From Alphaproteobacteria bacterium (lineage in GTDB: Bacteria > Pseudomonadota > Alphaproteobacteria > UBA828), in contig JAJDUK010000060.1 of assembly GCA_022826665.1 (NCBI GenBank), forward strand, positions 1-56,108: DNA of 56,108 nt, in the 5' to 3' direction. A program made the position numbers and the translations under genes. Below the pieces are notes generated by a model, which ran no database searches, was not told the origin of the DNA, and saw only the letters and a program-made list of their open reading frames with translations. Below, piece by piece: positions 16,974 to 25,909 of the stretch. The stretch's first letter is position 1; each line of letters begins with the position of its first letter.

Positions 16974-19900
16974 TTACTCCGCGGCGCTGGCCTGGGCGAC
17001 TGGCGCGCGGAAGGCGGCCAGCAACTCGGCCTCGCGCTCCTTCGCGCAGACGATGTTGGCTTCTTTCACGTGGCCGAAGCCCCGCATGGCAAGCGGCACT
17101 TCCGCGATCTCCACGGCGAGCGCGTGGTTGTCGGAGTCGAGGCCCGCGATCAGAGTCTCCATCGTGGCCTCGTACTCGCCGATCAGCGCGCGCTCCCGGC
17201 GCCGCTCGGCGCTGTAGCCGAAAATGTCGAGCGGCGTGCCGCGCAGACCCTTGAACTGCGCCAGCAGGCGGAAGGCCGAGAGCATCCAGGGGCCGAAAAT
17301 GCGCTTCTTCAGGTGGCCCGTCGCAGGGTCGCGCCCGGCGATGAGCGGCGGCGCCATGCTGAATCGGAGCCCAACCCGCCCCTCGAACTCTGCCTCCACC
17401 TGCCGGCGGAAGCGGCCGTCGGTGTAGAGCCGGGCGACCTCGTATTCGTCCTTATAGGCGAGCAGCTTGTGATAGGCGCGGGCGACCGCCTCGCCGAACC
17501 CCTCGCGGCCCGGCGCCCGCGCCCGCTCGGCCTCCCGCGCGCGGCTCACCAGGGCGCGGTAGCGGCTGGCAAGCGCGGTGTTCTGATAGGCCCGGAGGTC
17601 GGAAGCGCGGCGTTCGATCAGCGCATCCAGTCCCTGCGCCCGCGGCTCCTGGGGCAGGGTGCCGGTCTCGGCCGCGGCGGCGGCGACCGCGTCTGCATCG
17701 TGCGCGGCGGCGCGGCCCCAGCGAAAGGCGCGCAGGTTGGCCTCCACCGCGACGGCGTTGAGCGCGATCGCCCGCTCCAGGGCCTCGGCGCCGAGCGGCA
17801 CCAGGCCGCGCTGGTAGGCGAAGCCCAGGAGGAAGAGGTTGGTGTAGACGGCATCGCCGACCAGCGCCGTCGCCAGGCGGCTCGCGTCCACCACATCCAT
17901 CGCGCGCGCTGCCGCCCCAACCACGCCTTCGAGCTGCGCGCCGGGGAATTCGAGGTCGGGCGCGCGGGTGAAGTCACCGGTGGTGATCGGGCCGCCGTTG
18001 ACCACGGCGTGCGAGGCGCTCCTGTCGAGCCGCGTCACAGCCTCGCGGCTCGCCGCCACCACCCGGTCGATTCCCAGCAGCAGCCTGGCGCCGCCGACCG
18101 CGATGCGTACGGCGTGGAGGTCTTCGGGCCGCTCGGCGATGCGGATATGGCTGGTGACGGCGCCGTATTTTTGGGCAAGGCCGGCCTTGTCGAGCACCGT
18201 GGCGCCCTTGCCTTCCAGCCGCGCCGCCGTGCCGAGCAGCGCTGCGAGGGTGACGATCCCGGTGCCGCCCACGCCCGCCAGCAGGATGCCGTAAGGCTCC
18301 GTACACGAGGGGCGCTGCGGCTCCGGCAGCGCGGCGATCGGCCGCTCGGAGACGCCCGCAGAGGCGCCCGCCCGCCGCTTCCCGCCCTTGACCAGCACGA
18401 AACTCGGGCAGAAACCCTTGATGCAGGAGAAATCCTTGTTGCAGGCGGACTGGTCGATGGCCCGCTTGCGGCCGAACTCGGTCTCCAGCGGCACCACCGA
18501 GAGGCAATTGGACTGCACGCCGCAATCGCCGCAGCCCTCGCACACGTCCGGGTTGATGATGACCCGCCAGTCCGGCTCCTCCAGCAGGCCGCGCTTGCGC
18601 CGGCGCCGCTTCTCGGTCGCGCACATCTGGTCGTAGACGATGGCCGAGACCCCCTCCCACTGGCGCAGGTCGCGCTGCACCTGGTCGAGCTCGTCCCGGT
18701 GATGGATGGTCACGCCGTCCGCGAACTGCCCGTCGAAGGGGTATTTCTCCGGCTGGTCGGTGACCACCGCGATGCGGCCGACGCCCTCTGCCTGGACCTG
18801 TCGGGTCACGCGCTGGACCGAGAGCGGCCCGTCCATGGGCTGGCCGCCGGTCATCGCCACCGCGTCGTTGTAGAGAATCTTGTAGGTCATGTTGACGCCG
18901 GCGGCGACCGCGGCCCGGATCGCCAGAATGCCGGAGTGGAAGTAGGTGCCGTCGCCGATGTTCTGGAAGACGTGCTCGGTCTCGGTGAAGGGCGCTTGGC
19001 CGATCCAGTTCGCCCCCTCGCCGCCCATGTGGGTGTAGGTGTCGGTCTCGCGGTCCATCCACTGCGCCATGTAGTGGCAGCCGATGCCGGCGAGCGCGCG
19101 GCTCCCCTCGGGCACCTTGGTCGATGAGTTGTGCGGGCAGCCCGAGCAGAAGTAGGGCACCCGTTCCATCGCCGCGGGCTCCCCGGCGCGGCTCTCCGCC
19201 CACCTGGCCCGCAAATGAGCCAGCCGCGCCTCGATGCTCTCGTCGGAGCCGAGGCGCAGGAGCCGCTCGGCCAGCGTCTGCGCCACCCCGCCGGGGTCGA
19301 GCTCGCCCGAGGCACGGAGCAGCGGGCGCCCGTCCTCGTCGCACTTGCCGATCACGCGGGGCCGCTCCGTCGCAGGCAGGCTGTAGAGCAGCTCCTTGAT
19401 CTGACCCTCGATGAAGTCCCGCTTCTCCTCGACCACGAGGATCTCGTCGAGCCCGCCGGCGAAGCGCCTGATCCCGTCCGGCTCCAGCGGCCAGCTCATG
19501 CCCACCTTGTAGAGCGCGATACCCAGCCGCCGCGCCGTGCCCTCGTCGATGCCGAGGTCGTCCAGCGCCTGGCGCACGTCGAGATAGGACTTGCCGGTGG
19601 TCACGATGCCGAGCCGGCGTCCCGGCCCGTCGATCACGGTGCGGTCGAGCCCGTTGGCCCGGCCGTAGGCCCGCGCCGCGTCCAGCTTGTGCTCGAGCAG
19701 CCGCTCTTCCTGCGCCAGCGGCGTGTCGGGCCAGCGGATGTTGAGCCCGCCCGCGGGCAGCGCGTGGTCCTCCGGCGTGGCGATGGCGATCCGGTGCGGG
19801 TCCACCGAGACGATGGCCGAGCTGTCCACCGTCTCCGCGATGCAGATGAAGCCGACCCAGAGGCCGGCATAGCGCGAGAGCCCCCAGCCGTGCAGCCCGT

Positions 19901-20444
19901 AGTCCAGGAACTCCTGCACGCCGGCCGGGTTGATCACCGGCATGGTCGCGCTCACGAAGTTGAACTCGCTCTGGTGCGCGGTGGTGGAGGAGGCGCAGAC
20001 GTGGTCGTCGCCGGCCAGCGCGAGCACGCCGCCGTGGGCCGACGTGCCGGCGAGGTTGGCGTGCTTGAAGACGTCGATGGTGCGGTCGACGCCGGGCCCC
20101 TTGCCGTACCAGATGGCGAAGACGCCGTCGTGCTTCGCGCCGGGGAAGAGCCCGACCTGCTGCGTGCCCCAGAGCGCGGTGGCCGCCGTGTCCTCGTTGA
20201 CGCCGGGCTGGAAGTGCACGCCGTGCTGCTCGATGAACGGCCTGGCCTGCCAGAGCGCGCGGTCGAAGTTGCCGAGCGGCGAGCCCCGGTAGCCCGAGAT
20301 CATGCAGCGCGTGTCCAACCCGGCGGCCTTGTCGCGCAGGTGCTGCATCATTGGCAGCCTGACCAGCGCCTGGGTGCCGGTCATGTAGACCTCGCCCGAG
20401 AGGGCGGCGTACTTGTCGTCGAGTGAGACCGCGGCGAGGGTCAT
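16974..20444 (-). CDS. Fused indolepyruvate ferredoxin oxidoreductase (IorA-IorB type 2-oxoacid oxidoreductase)
   Basis: A 1156-residue thiamine-diphosphate enzyme that oxidatively decarboxylates aryl pyruvates or related 2-oxoacids to acyl-CoA using ferredoxin. Domain order: pyruvate-ferredoxin-oxidoreductase-type N-terminal region (about 1-400), TPP-binding region with GDGTYFHSG near 498, ferredoxin-like cysteine cluster (CEGCGDCGVQSNC, then CNKDFSCIKGFC, about 630-670), and the gamma domain starting with AGVGGTGIVTLA near 725, followed by a DUF6537-type C-terminal part. The start is ATG 20444 preceded by AGGA; the frame continues upstream without family-like sequence. It stands alone, convergent with rnhA. 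The family is certain; the preferred 2-oxoacid is not. Confidence 0.9.
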   Translation of the reverse strand: MTLAAVSLDDKYAALSGEVYMTGTQALVRLPMMQHLRDKAAGLDTRCMISGYRGSPLGNFDRALWQARPFIEQHGVHFQPGVNEDTAATALWGTQQVGLFPGAKHDGVFAIWYGKGPGVDRTIDVFKHANLAGTSAHGGVLALAGDDHVCASSTTAHQSEFNFVSATMPVINPAGVQEFLDYGLHGWGLSRYAGLWVGFICIAETVDSSAIVSVDPHRIAIATPEDHALPAGGLNIRWPDTPLAQEERLLEHKLDAARAYGRANGLDRTVIDGPGRRLGIVTTGKSYLDVRQALDDLGIDEGTARRLGIALYKVGMSWPLEPDGIRRFAGGLDEILVVEEKRDFIEGQIKELLYSLPATERPRVIGKCDEDGRPLLRASGELDPGGVAQTLAERLLRLGSDESIEARLAHLRARWAESRAGEPAAMERVPYFCSGCPHNSSTKVPEGSRALAGIGCHYMAQWMDRETDTYTHMGGEGANWIGQAPFTETEHVFQNIGDGTYFHSGILAIRAAVAAGVNMTYKILYNDAVAMTGGQPMDGPLSVQRVTRQVQAEGVGRIAVVTDQPEKYPFDGQFADGVTIHHRDELDQVQRDLRQWEGVSAIVYDQMCATEKRRRRKRGLLEEPDWRVIINPDVCEGCGDCGVQSNCLSVVPLETEFGRKRAIDQSACNKDFSCIKGFCPSFVLVKGGKRRAGASAGVSERPIAALPEPQRPSCTEPYGILLAGVGGTGIVTLAALLGTAARLEGKGATVLDKAGLAQKYGAVTSHIRIAERPEDLHAVRIAVGGARLLLGIDRVVAASREAVTRLDRSASHAVVNGGPITTGDFTRAPDLEFPGAQLEGVVGAAARAMDVVDASRLATALVGDAVYTNLFLLGFAYQRGLVPLGAEALERAIALNAVAVEANLRAFRWGRAAAHDADAVAAAAAETGTLPQEPRAQGLDALIERRASDLRAYQNTALASRYRALVSRAREAERARAPGREGFGEAVARAYHKLLAYKDEYEVARLYTDGRFRRQVEAEFEGRVGLRFSMAPPLIAGRDPATGHLKKRIFGPWMLSAFRLLAQFKGLRGTPLDIFGYSAERRRERALIGEYEATMETLIAGLDSDNHALAVEIAEVPLAMRGFGHVKEANIVCAKEREAELLAAFRAPVAQASAAE

Positions 20445-20610
20445 CGCGATTCCTGTCCTCAGCGTCCGGTTCTTCTTGGGGCTAGGCCGCAAGCAGCGGC
20501 CGCCGGATACGCGGCCGCGCCGCCATCATACCCCAAGGCGCACCGTCGGCGCGAAGCGGCGGCGGCCGGGATATCCTTGAGAGTTTAGTTTTATGCGGCC
20601 TATTCCGGCC

Positions 20611-20690
20611 CACTCCGGTCCAAAGTGGCCCAAGGTGGCCCAAGGTGGTCCAAAACCGGCGGCTCAAAGTGGCTCACGGTGGACCAAGGC
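20611..20690. repeat. 10-bp-period tandem repeat, unit about CCCAAGGTGG
   Basis: At least three near-identical decamers (CAAGGTGGCC and variants) run in exact register from 20621 to 20650. They are flanked by weaker copies before (20601-20620) and, after a short phase slip, again at 20665-20690. The unit differs from the array at bases 1-60, but the 10-bp period is the same. Confidence 0.65.
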
Positions 20691-20847
20691 AGCGCGGATG
20701 TGGGCGACGATCTCGAGCGAATGCCCCTTTTTGCCACGTCTCGCCAAAATGGAGTGCCTCGCGTCCGCGTAGGCGGCGACGCGTGTGGCGGCGTTTTCGC
20801 GGTCTGCACAACGCATCCGCCGAGACTGACTCCGCCCGCCCACGCCG

Positions 20848-20865
20848 TGCACCGCACCATGGTCC
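20848..20865. repeat. Second copy of the 18-bp intergenic word
   Basis: Identical to 16794-16811. Sequence similarity does not extend far beyond the 18 bases. Confidence 0.6.
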
Positions 20866-20948
20866 GGTGTCCCGGCCTGACGAGGCCACGTTGCGTTCGT
20901 GCCGACGTGCTGACACCCTCGCGCCGGCGTGCAGCACAGGAGACGAGC

Positions 20949-21749
20949 ATGACGGGCTACGATGGCTACACCACGATGACGTTCGCGCGCGAGCGGCGCG
21001 TGCTCACCGTGACGCTCAACCGGCCCGACGTGCTCAACGCCGTGAGCGCAGCCATGCACGCCGAGATGGCGCGGCTCTTCTACGACATCGCCGCCGATCG
21101 CGAGACCGACATCGTGGTGCTGACCGGCGCGGGTCGCGCCTTCTGCGCCGGCGGCGACATGGACTGGCTCCAGAGTGCGGCCGACGACCCCACGATCTTC
21201 GACGGCATCGCCGTCGAGGCGAAGCAGATCGTGTTTGGCCTGCTCGACCTGGAGAAGCCGGTGATCTGCCGCCTGAACGGCGACGCGGTGGGGCTCGGAG
21301 CGACGGTCGCGCTCTTCTGCGACATCATCATCGCGGTGGACGACGCGCGGATCGGCGATCTGCACGTCAACATCGGGCTCTCGGCGGGCGACGGCGGGGC
21401 GATTATCTGGCCTCAGCTCATCGGCTACCCGCGCGCCAAGGAGTTCCTGATGACCGGCCGGCTGATCGACGGCGCCGAGGCTGCGAAGATGGGTCTCGTG
21501 AACGAGGCCGTGCCGCTCGACGAGCTCGATGCCCGCGTCACCCGGATGGTGGGCAAGCTGGAACGAGGCGCGACACAGGCGATCCGCCTCACCAAGGTCT
21601 CGATCAACGTCGGCCTCAAGCAGCTCGCGCATGGGATGATGGACGCCTCTATCGCTTACGAGACGCTCACCAACGTCTCCGCCGATCATCGCGAAGGGCT
21701 CGCGGCCTTCCGCGAGCGGCGCAAGCCCAGCTTCGACCAGAGCCGGTGA
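20949..21749 (+). CDS. Enoyl-CoA hydratase/isomerase family protein
   Basis: A 266-residue crotonase-fold protein. The oxyanion-hole segments are visible (TGAGRAFCAGGDMDWL and GDAVGLGATVALFCD), as is the region where crotonases carry their catalytic acid (LSAGDGGAIIWP). Members hydrate or isomerise acyl-CoA intermediates in fatty-acid or aromatic degradation; the exact substrate cannot be told. The start is set by AGGAGA a few bases before ATG. The stop overlaps a possible GTG start of the oligopeptidase gene, suggesting an operon, though the functions are not obviously linked. Confidence 0.85.
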   Translation: MTGYDGYTTMTFARERRVLTVTLNRPDVLNAVSAAMHAEMARLFYDIAADRETDIVVLTGAGRAFCAGGDMDWLQSAADDPTIFDGIAVEAKQIVFGLLDLEKPVICRLNGDAVGLGATVALFCDIIIAVDDARIGDLHVNIGLSAGDGGAIIWPQLIGYPRAKEFLMTGRLIDGAEAAKMGLVNEAVPLDELDARVTRMVGKLERGATQAIRLTKVSINVGLKQLAHGMMDASIAYETLTNVSADHREGLAAFRERRKPSFDQSR

Positions 21750-21754
21750 CGGCG

Positions 21755-23593
21755 ATGGCGGCGCGACGGGCGCGAGGGCTCGACAGCGCGGCAGAGGCGC
21801 GGGACGACGCGGCGCTGCCGGGATGGGACCTCTCCGATCTCTATCCCGCGCCCGACTCGGACGAGCTCCAACACGACCTGGAGCAGGCGGCTGTGGCGGC
21901 CGAGTTGCTGCACGAGGAGTTCGCGGGCCGCGTCGCCGATCTCGACGGCGCGGCCTTGGGCGGCCTGATCGCGCGCTACGAGGCGATCCAGGAGACCCTG
22001 GAGCGGCTGACGAGCTACGCCTACCTCGTCTACTGCACGGCGATGGACGACGCCGAGACGGCGCAGTTTTTCCAGACCGTGCGGGAAGAGACCACCGTCA
22101 CAAGCAGCCGGCTGCTCTTCCTCACCCTCGAGCTCAACCGGATCGAGGACGCAGCACTCACGGCGAAGCTGCAGGCCCCGGCGCTCGCCCGCTACGCGCC
22201 CTGGGTGCGAGACGTGCGGGCGTTCCGCCCCTTCCAGCTCTCGGACGAGGTGGAGCGCCTCCTGCACGAGAAGCAGGTCGCGGGCCGCGCGGCCTGGATG
22301 CGCCTCTTCGACGAGACCATGGCGGCGCTGCGCTTTCCCGTGCGCGGCGAGGCGCTCACCAGCGCAGATGCGCTCAACCTGCTCTCGGACAAGGACCGCA
22401 AGGTGCGAAAGGAGGCGGCGCAGGCTTTGGGCACCGTGCTCGGCGAGAACGTGCGCACCTTCGCGCTCATCACCAACACGCTCGCCAAGGACAAGGAGAT
22501 CGAGGACCAGTGGCGTGGCTTCGAGCGGCCGATCTCGGCGCGCAATCTCGGCAATCGGGTCGAGGACGAGGTGGTGGACGCGCTGATCGCGGCCGTCGAG
22601 GCCTCGGCGCCCCGCCTCGCCCATCGCTATTACGCGCTCAAGGCGCGCTGGATGGGTGGGGACCGCCTCGACTATTGGGACCGCACCGCGCCGCTGCCGG
22701 AAGACGACGATCGGCTCATCGGCTGGGACGAGGCGGCGGAGACCGTGCTCACGGCCTACCGCGCCTTCTCGCCCGAGCTTGCGGCAATAGGCCGGCGCTT
22801 CTTCGAGAATGACTGGATCGACGCACCGGTGCGCCACGGCAAGTCTCCCGGCGCTTTCGCCCATCCCACGGTGCCGGGCGCGCACCCCTACCTGCTGCTC
22901 AACTACCAGGGCAAGACGCGCGACGTGATGATTTTGGCCCACGAACTCGGCCACGGGGTGCATCAGGTGCTGGCGGGCGGCCAGGGCCTCTTGATGGCGG
23001 AGACCCCGCTGACGCTGGCGGAGACCGCCTCGGTCTTCGGCGAGCAGCTCACCTTCCGCGCGCTGCTCGACGCCGAGAGCGATCCCGTGCGCCGCCGGGT
23101 TATGCTCGCCGGCAAGGTCGAGGACATGCTGAACACCGTGGTGCGCCAGGTCGCCTTCTGCGCCTTCGAGCGCCGCGTGCACGAGGAGCGCCGCTCAGGC
23201 GAGCTCACGCCGGATCGACTCTCCGAGCACTGGCTCGCGGTGCAGAGCGAGAGCCTGGGCCCGGCGCTCCGCTTCCACGACGAATACCAGCATTACTGGA
23301 CCTACATCCCGCACTTCATCCACGCGCCGTTCTACGTCTACGCCTACGCCTTCGGCGAGTGCCTGGTGAATGCGCTCTATGCGGTCTATCGCGCCGAGCC
23401 TGAGGGCTTCGAGCAGAAGTATCTGGATATGCTGCGGGCCGGCGGCAGCCTCCGGCACCGGGAGCTGTTGGCCCCCTTCGGCCTGGATGCAAGCGATCCC
23501 GCCTTCTGGTCGCGCGGCCTCGACGTGATCGCCGGCTTCGTCGACGAGCTGGAGGCGGCGTTCCAGGGCGAGAGGTCCCCGACCCCCGCCTAA
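21755..23593 (+). CDS. pepF: M3-family zinc oligoendopeptidase (PepF-like)
   Basis: A 612-residue cytosolic metallopeptidase that degrades short peptides. The zinc site is intact: HELGH (His396, Glu397, His400) with the third ligand Glu423 in TLAETAS. An N-terminal helical oligopeptidase-F domain covers about residues 30-200. A GTG at 21746 overlaps the preceding stop and is an alternative start adding three residues. The stop codon shares bases with the stop of the convergent SDR gene. Length and motifs fit PepF/PZ-peptidase. Confidence 0.9.
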   Translation: MAARRARGLDSAAEARDDAALPGWDLSDLYPAPDSDELQHDLEQAAVAAELLHEEFAGRVADLDGAALGGLIARYEAIQETLERLTSYAYLVYCTAMDDAETAQFFQTVREETTVTSSRLLFLTLELNRIEDAALTAKLQAPALARYAPWVRDVRAFRPFQLSDEVERLLHEKQVAGRAAWMRLFDETMAALRFPVRGEALTSADALNLLSDKDRKVRKEAAQALGTVLGENVRTFALITNTLAKDKEIEDQWRGFERPISARNLGNRVEDEVVDALIAAVEASAPRLAHRYYALKARWMGGDRLDYWDRTAPLPEDDDRLIGWDEAAETVLTAYRAFSPELAAIGRRFFENDWIDAPVRHGKSPGAFAHPTVPGAHPYLLLNYQGKTRDVMILAHELGHGVHQVLAGGQGLLMAETPLTLAETASVFGEQLTFRALLDAESDPVRRRVMLAGKVEDMLNTVVRQVAFCAFERRVHEERRSGELTPDRLSEHWLAVQSESLGPALRFHDEYQHYWTYIPHFIHAPFYVYAYAFGECLVNALYAVYRAEPEGFEQKYLDMLRAGGSLRHRELLAPFGLDASDPAFWSRGLDVIAGFVDELEAAFQGERSPTPA

Positions 23594-24351
23594 AGAAACA
23601 CCGTGCCGCCGTCCACCATCAGGGTCTGGCCGGTGACTAGCTTGCTCGCGTCGGACGCGAGGTAGAGCACGGTGCCGACCAGATCGTCGGTCTCGAGGTT
23701 CTTCTGCAGGCTCTGGCCGGTGGCGACGGCCTGGAGCAGCTTGTCCTTCTTCTCACCGAAGAACTCGTCCGTCCCCTCGGTCAGCACGGCGCTCGGCGCG
23801 ATGGCGTTGACCCGGATCCAGTCGCGCCCGAGCTCGCGGGCAAGCGCGCGGGTCATGCCGATCACCGCGGACTTCGAGGTCGCGTAGTGCAGGCCATAGG
23901 GCATGCCGTAGACCGCAGCGAGCGAGGCGATGTTGACGATGGAGCCGCCGCCCGCCTCGCGCATGGCCGGCACGCACGCCTTGGTGCATTGCCAGACGCC
24001 GCGCACGTTGACCGCCATGGTCTTGTCCCACTCGTCCTGCGGGATCTTGTCGAAGCGTCCGCCCTGGATGTCGCCATAGAGTGCTGCGTTGTTGATAAGC
24101 ACGTCGATGCGCCCGAACTCGGCGACCGCGTGCTTGGCCATGGTCTCGCAGCTCGCCATCTCGGCGGCGTCGAGCGCGATGCCGGTGACGCGCCCGTTGG
24201 TCTTGCCGATGGCGTCCACCGTCTCGGCCGTGTCGCGGATATCGGCGGCGACCACCGCCGCACCCTCGCGCGCCAGCGCCTCGCAATAGGCGCGGCCCAG
24301 GCCCCGCCCGCCGCCGGTGACGACGGCGACCTTTCCTTCAAGCTGTGCCAT
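23590..24351 (-). CDS. SDR-family NAD(P)-dependent oxidoreductase
   Basis: A 253-residue classical short-chain dehydrogenase. It has the coenzyme motif TGGGRGLG (12-19), the NNAA segment (87-90) and the catalytic Ser143, Tyr156 and Lys160 (YATSK). The C-terminal VTGQTLMVDGG is typical of FabG-like members. Substrate unknown; 3-oxoacyl or cyclic-alcohol dehydrogenase are the usual roles. It is convergent with pepF, the two stop codons overlapping by two bases, and divergent from the hydratase gene at 24523. Confidence 0.88.
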   Translation of the reverse strand: MAQLEGKVAVVTGGGRGLGRAYCEALAREGAAVVAADIRDTAETVDAIGKTNGRVTGIALDAAEMASCETMAKHAVAEFGRIDVLINNAALYGDIQGGRFDKIPQDEWDKTMAVNVRGVWQCTKACVPAMREAGGGSIVNIASLAAVYGMPYGLHYATSKSAVIGMTRALARELGRDWIRVNAIAPSAVLTEGTDEFFGEKKDKLLQAVATGQSLQKNLETDDLVGTVLYLASDASKLVTGQTLMVDGGTVFL

Positions 24352-24522
24352 GGGGTCTCCCGCTTATCTCGGATTCACGCGCGCCAGCCCGGCCGCGCCG
24401 GCGCCGACGGGCCACGACATAGGCCACAACGGGCGCCGCCGCAAGCCGTCCGCCCGGCTGCCTTCGCATTCTGCGGCCCGGTGCTAGAATGCCGCCCGCA
24501 AGCCCGAGAGTTGGAGGGAACG

Positions 24523-25335
24523 ATGGCGACCGAGATCGTGGAGCTGCCCGAGGGGATCGCGCGCACGCTGCGCCGCAAGGACGACGACGGCGTGACGACG
24601 CTTACGTTGAACCGGCCCAAGTCGGGCAACAGCCTCTCCCACCGGCTGGTGCACGAGCTGCAGGACACCCTCGACGAGATCAGGGACGACCGTTCCGTGC
24701 GGGTGGTGATTCTGGCGGCGGCCGGGCGGCTCTTCTGCACCGGGCACGACCTCAACGAGTCGGTCGAGGCCATGAAGGCGCCCGAGACCAAGCGGGAAGC
24801 CACCGCAACCTGCTCGCGCATGATGCAGAGCCTGATCGGCCTGCCCCAGCCCGTGATCGCCAAGGTCCACAGCATCGCCACGGCTGCGGGATGCGAGCTG
24901 GTGGCGAGCTGCGATCTGGTCTACGCCTCGTCGGAGGCCAAGTTCGCTACCCCCGGCGTGAACATCGGCTTCTGGTGCCACTCGCCGCAGGTGGCGGTGA
25001 GCCGCGCCATCGCGCCCAAGCACGCGATGCAGATGCTGCTCACCGGCCAGATGGTGGATGCCGAGACCGCCTTCCGCATGGGGCTGGTCAGCGAGGTCGT
25101 GGCGCCCGACAAGTTGGGCGAGCGGGTCGAAGAGGTCGCGCGCCATATCGCGTCGAAGTCGGCCTACGCCATCGCCCAGGGCAAGCGATCCTTCTACCGC
25201 CAGCTGGAGATGGACCGCGGCGATGCCTACGACTACGCCGGCGAAGTGATCTACCGCACCATCCAAGCCGACGACGCACACGAGGGCATCACGGCCTTCC
25301 TGGAGAAGCGCGACCCGGTCTGGCAGGATTCCTGA
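24523..25335 (+). CDS. Enoyl-CoA hydratase family protein
   Basis: A 270-residue crotonase-fold protein distinct from the one at 20949. Oxyanion-hole segments are AAGRLFCTGHDLNE and ATAAGCELVASCDLVYAS. The C-terminal helices end ITAFLEKRDPVW, as in short-chain enoyl-CoA hydratases. The start is fixed by GGAGG five bases before ATG. It probably acts in a beta-oxidation-like pathway; the substrate cannot be assigned. It is divergent from the SDR, and a shared role in acyl-CoA metabolism is plausible but inferred. Confidence 0.87.
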   Translation: MATEIVELPEGIARTLRRKDDDGVTTLTLNRPKSGNSLSHRLVHELQDTLDEIRDDRSVRVVILAAAGRLFCTGHDLNESVEAMKAPETKREATATCSRMMQSLIGLPQPVIAKVHSIATAAGCELVASCDLVYASSEAKFATPGVNIGFWCHSPQVAVSRAIAPKHAMQMLLTGQMVDAETAFRMGLVSEVVAPDKLGERVEEVARHIASKSAYAIAQGKRSFYRQLEMDRGDAYDYAGEVIYRTIQADDAHEGITAFLEKRDPVWQDS

Positions 25336-25356
25336 CGCCGCGCTCCTTACGTCGCC

Positions 25357-25896
25357 TTAATCGCGCGCGGGGTACCAGTAGAGCGGGTCCGGGCGCTGGT
25401 AGCCCTCCGGGCGGTAGATCAGCTCCAAGGTGGTCTTGAGCGCGTCCTCGGTCTGGAAGTAGCAGAAGCGCACGCCGCGCCATCCGCCGCTCATGACCCG
25501 CTCAAAGCCGCGCGCCTCCATGTCGGCGATGCAGCCGTCCATATCCAGGCCCGTGTCCTGCAGCAGAAAGCCCACGTGCTGCAGCCCCTCGCCGTGTTCC
25601 TCAAGGAACTCGTGGTAGATGCTGGGCCCCTCCAGCGGCTCGATTACTTCCCAGTTGAGATCGCCGGTCCAGGCCAGCGCGAGGCGCATGGAGAACTGGC
25701 CGGAGCCGCCGCGAAAGTACCTGTCGGTCAGGTCGGGCGGCCCGTATTCCTGGACCCACCAGGGGCCGATCCCCATGCGGTCCGCATAGTTGCGAATGCA
25801 GGCGTCGAGGTCGCGGGTGACAATGCAGATCTGCCGGGTCTGGCCGATGAGGCTGTTGGGTAGGTCGGTGAAGACATGGTCGGGCGAGACGCTCAT
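25357..25896 (-). CDS. VOC-family (glyoxalase/bleomycin resistance fold) protein
   Basis: A 179-residue protein with the paired beta-alpha-beta-beta-beta modules of the vicinal-oxygen-chelate superfamily: module 1 from about residue 20 (TRQICIVTRDLDACIRNY) and module 2 around 100-170 (GLQHVGFLLQD, TLELIYRPEG). Its length and pattern recall methylmalonyl-CoA-epimerase-like or dioxygenase-like members, but the substrate is unknown. It lies 13 bp downstream of the molybdenum hydroxylase gene on the same strand, with AAGGA ahead of the start, so the two are probably cotranscribed. Confidence 0.8.
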   Translation of the reverse strand: MSVSPDHVFTDLPNSLIGQTRQICIVTRDLDACIRNYADRMGIGPWWVQEYGPPDLTDRYFRGGSGQFSMRLALAWTGDLNWEVIEPLEGPSIYHEFLEEHGEGLQHVGFLLQDTGLDMDGCIADMEARGFERVMSGGWRGVRFCYFQTEDALKTTLELIYRPEGYQRPDPLYWYPARD

Positions 25897-25909
25897 ATGT
25901 ATCCGATCC

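Larger units (their letters stand above)
20445..20948. other. 504-bp intergenic gap with repeats, no supported gene
   Basis: This lies between the oxidoreductase start (-) and the enoyl-CoA hydratase start (+). It contains the decamer-phased array (20611-20690) and the second copy of the 18-bp repeat. Open frames cross it, but they lack a ribosome site and look like low-complexity arginine/glycine-rich translation. Both flanking genes presumably have promoters here; none could be singled out. Confidence 0.6.

Noticed and set aside
20625-20948. Upstream extension of the enoyl-CoA hydratase frame
   Set aside because: It would run through the decamer repeats and add a low-complexity region unlike the family; the ATG at 20949 has its own ribosome site.
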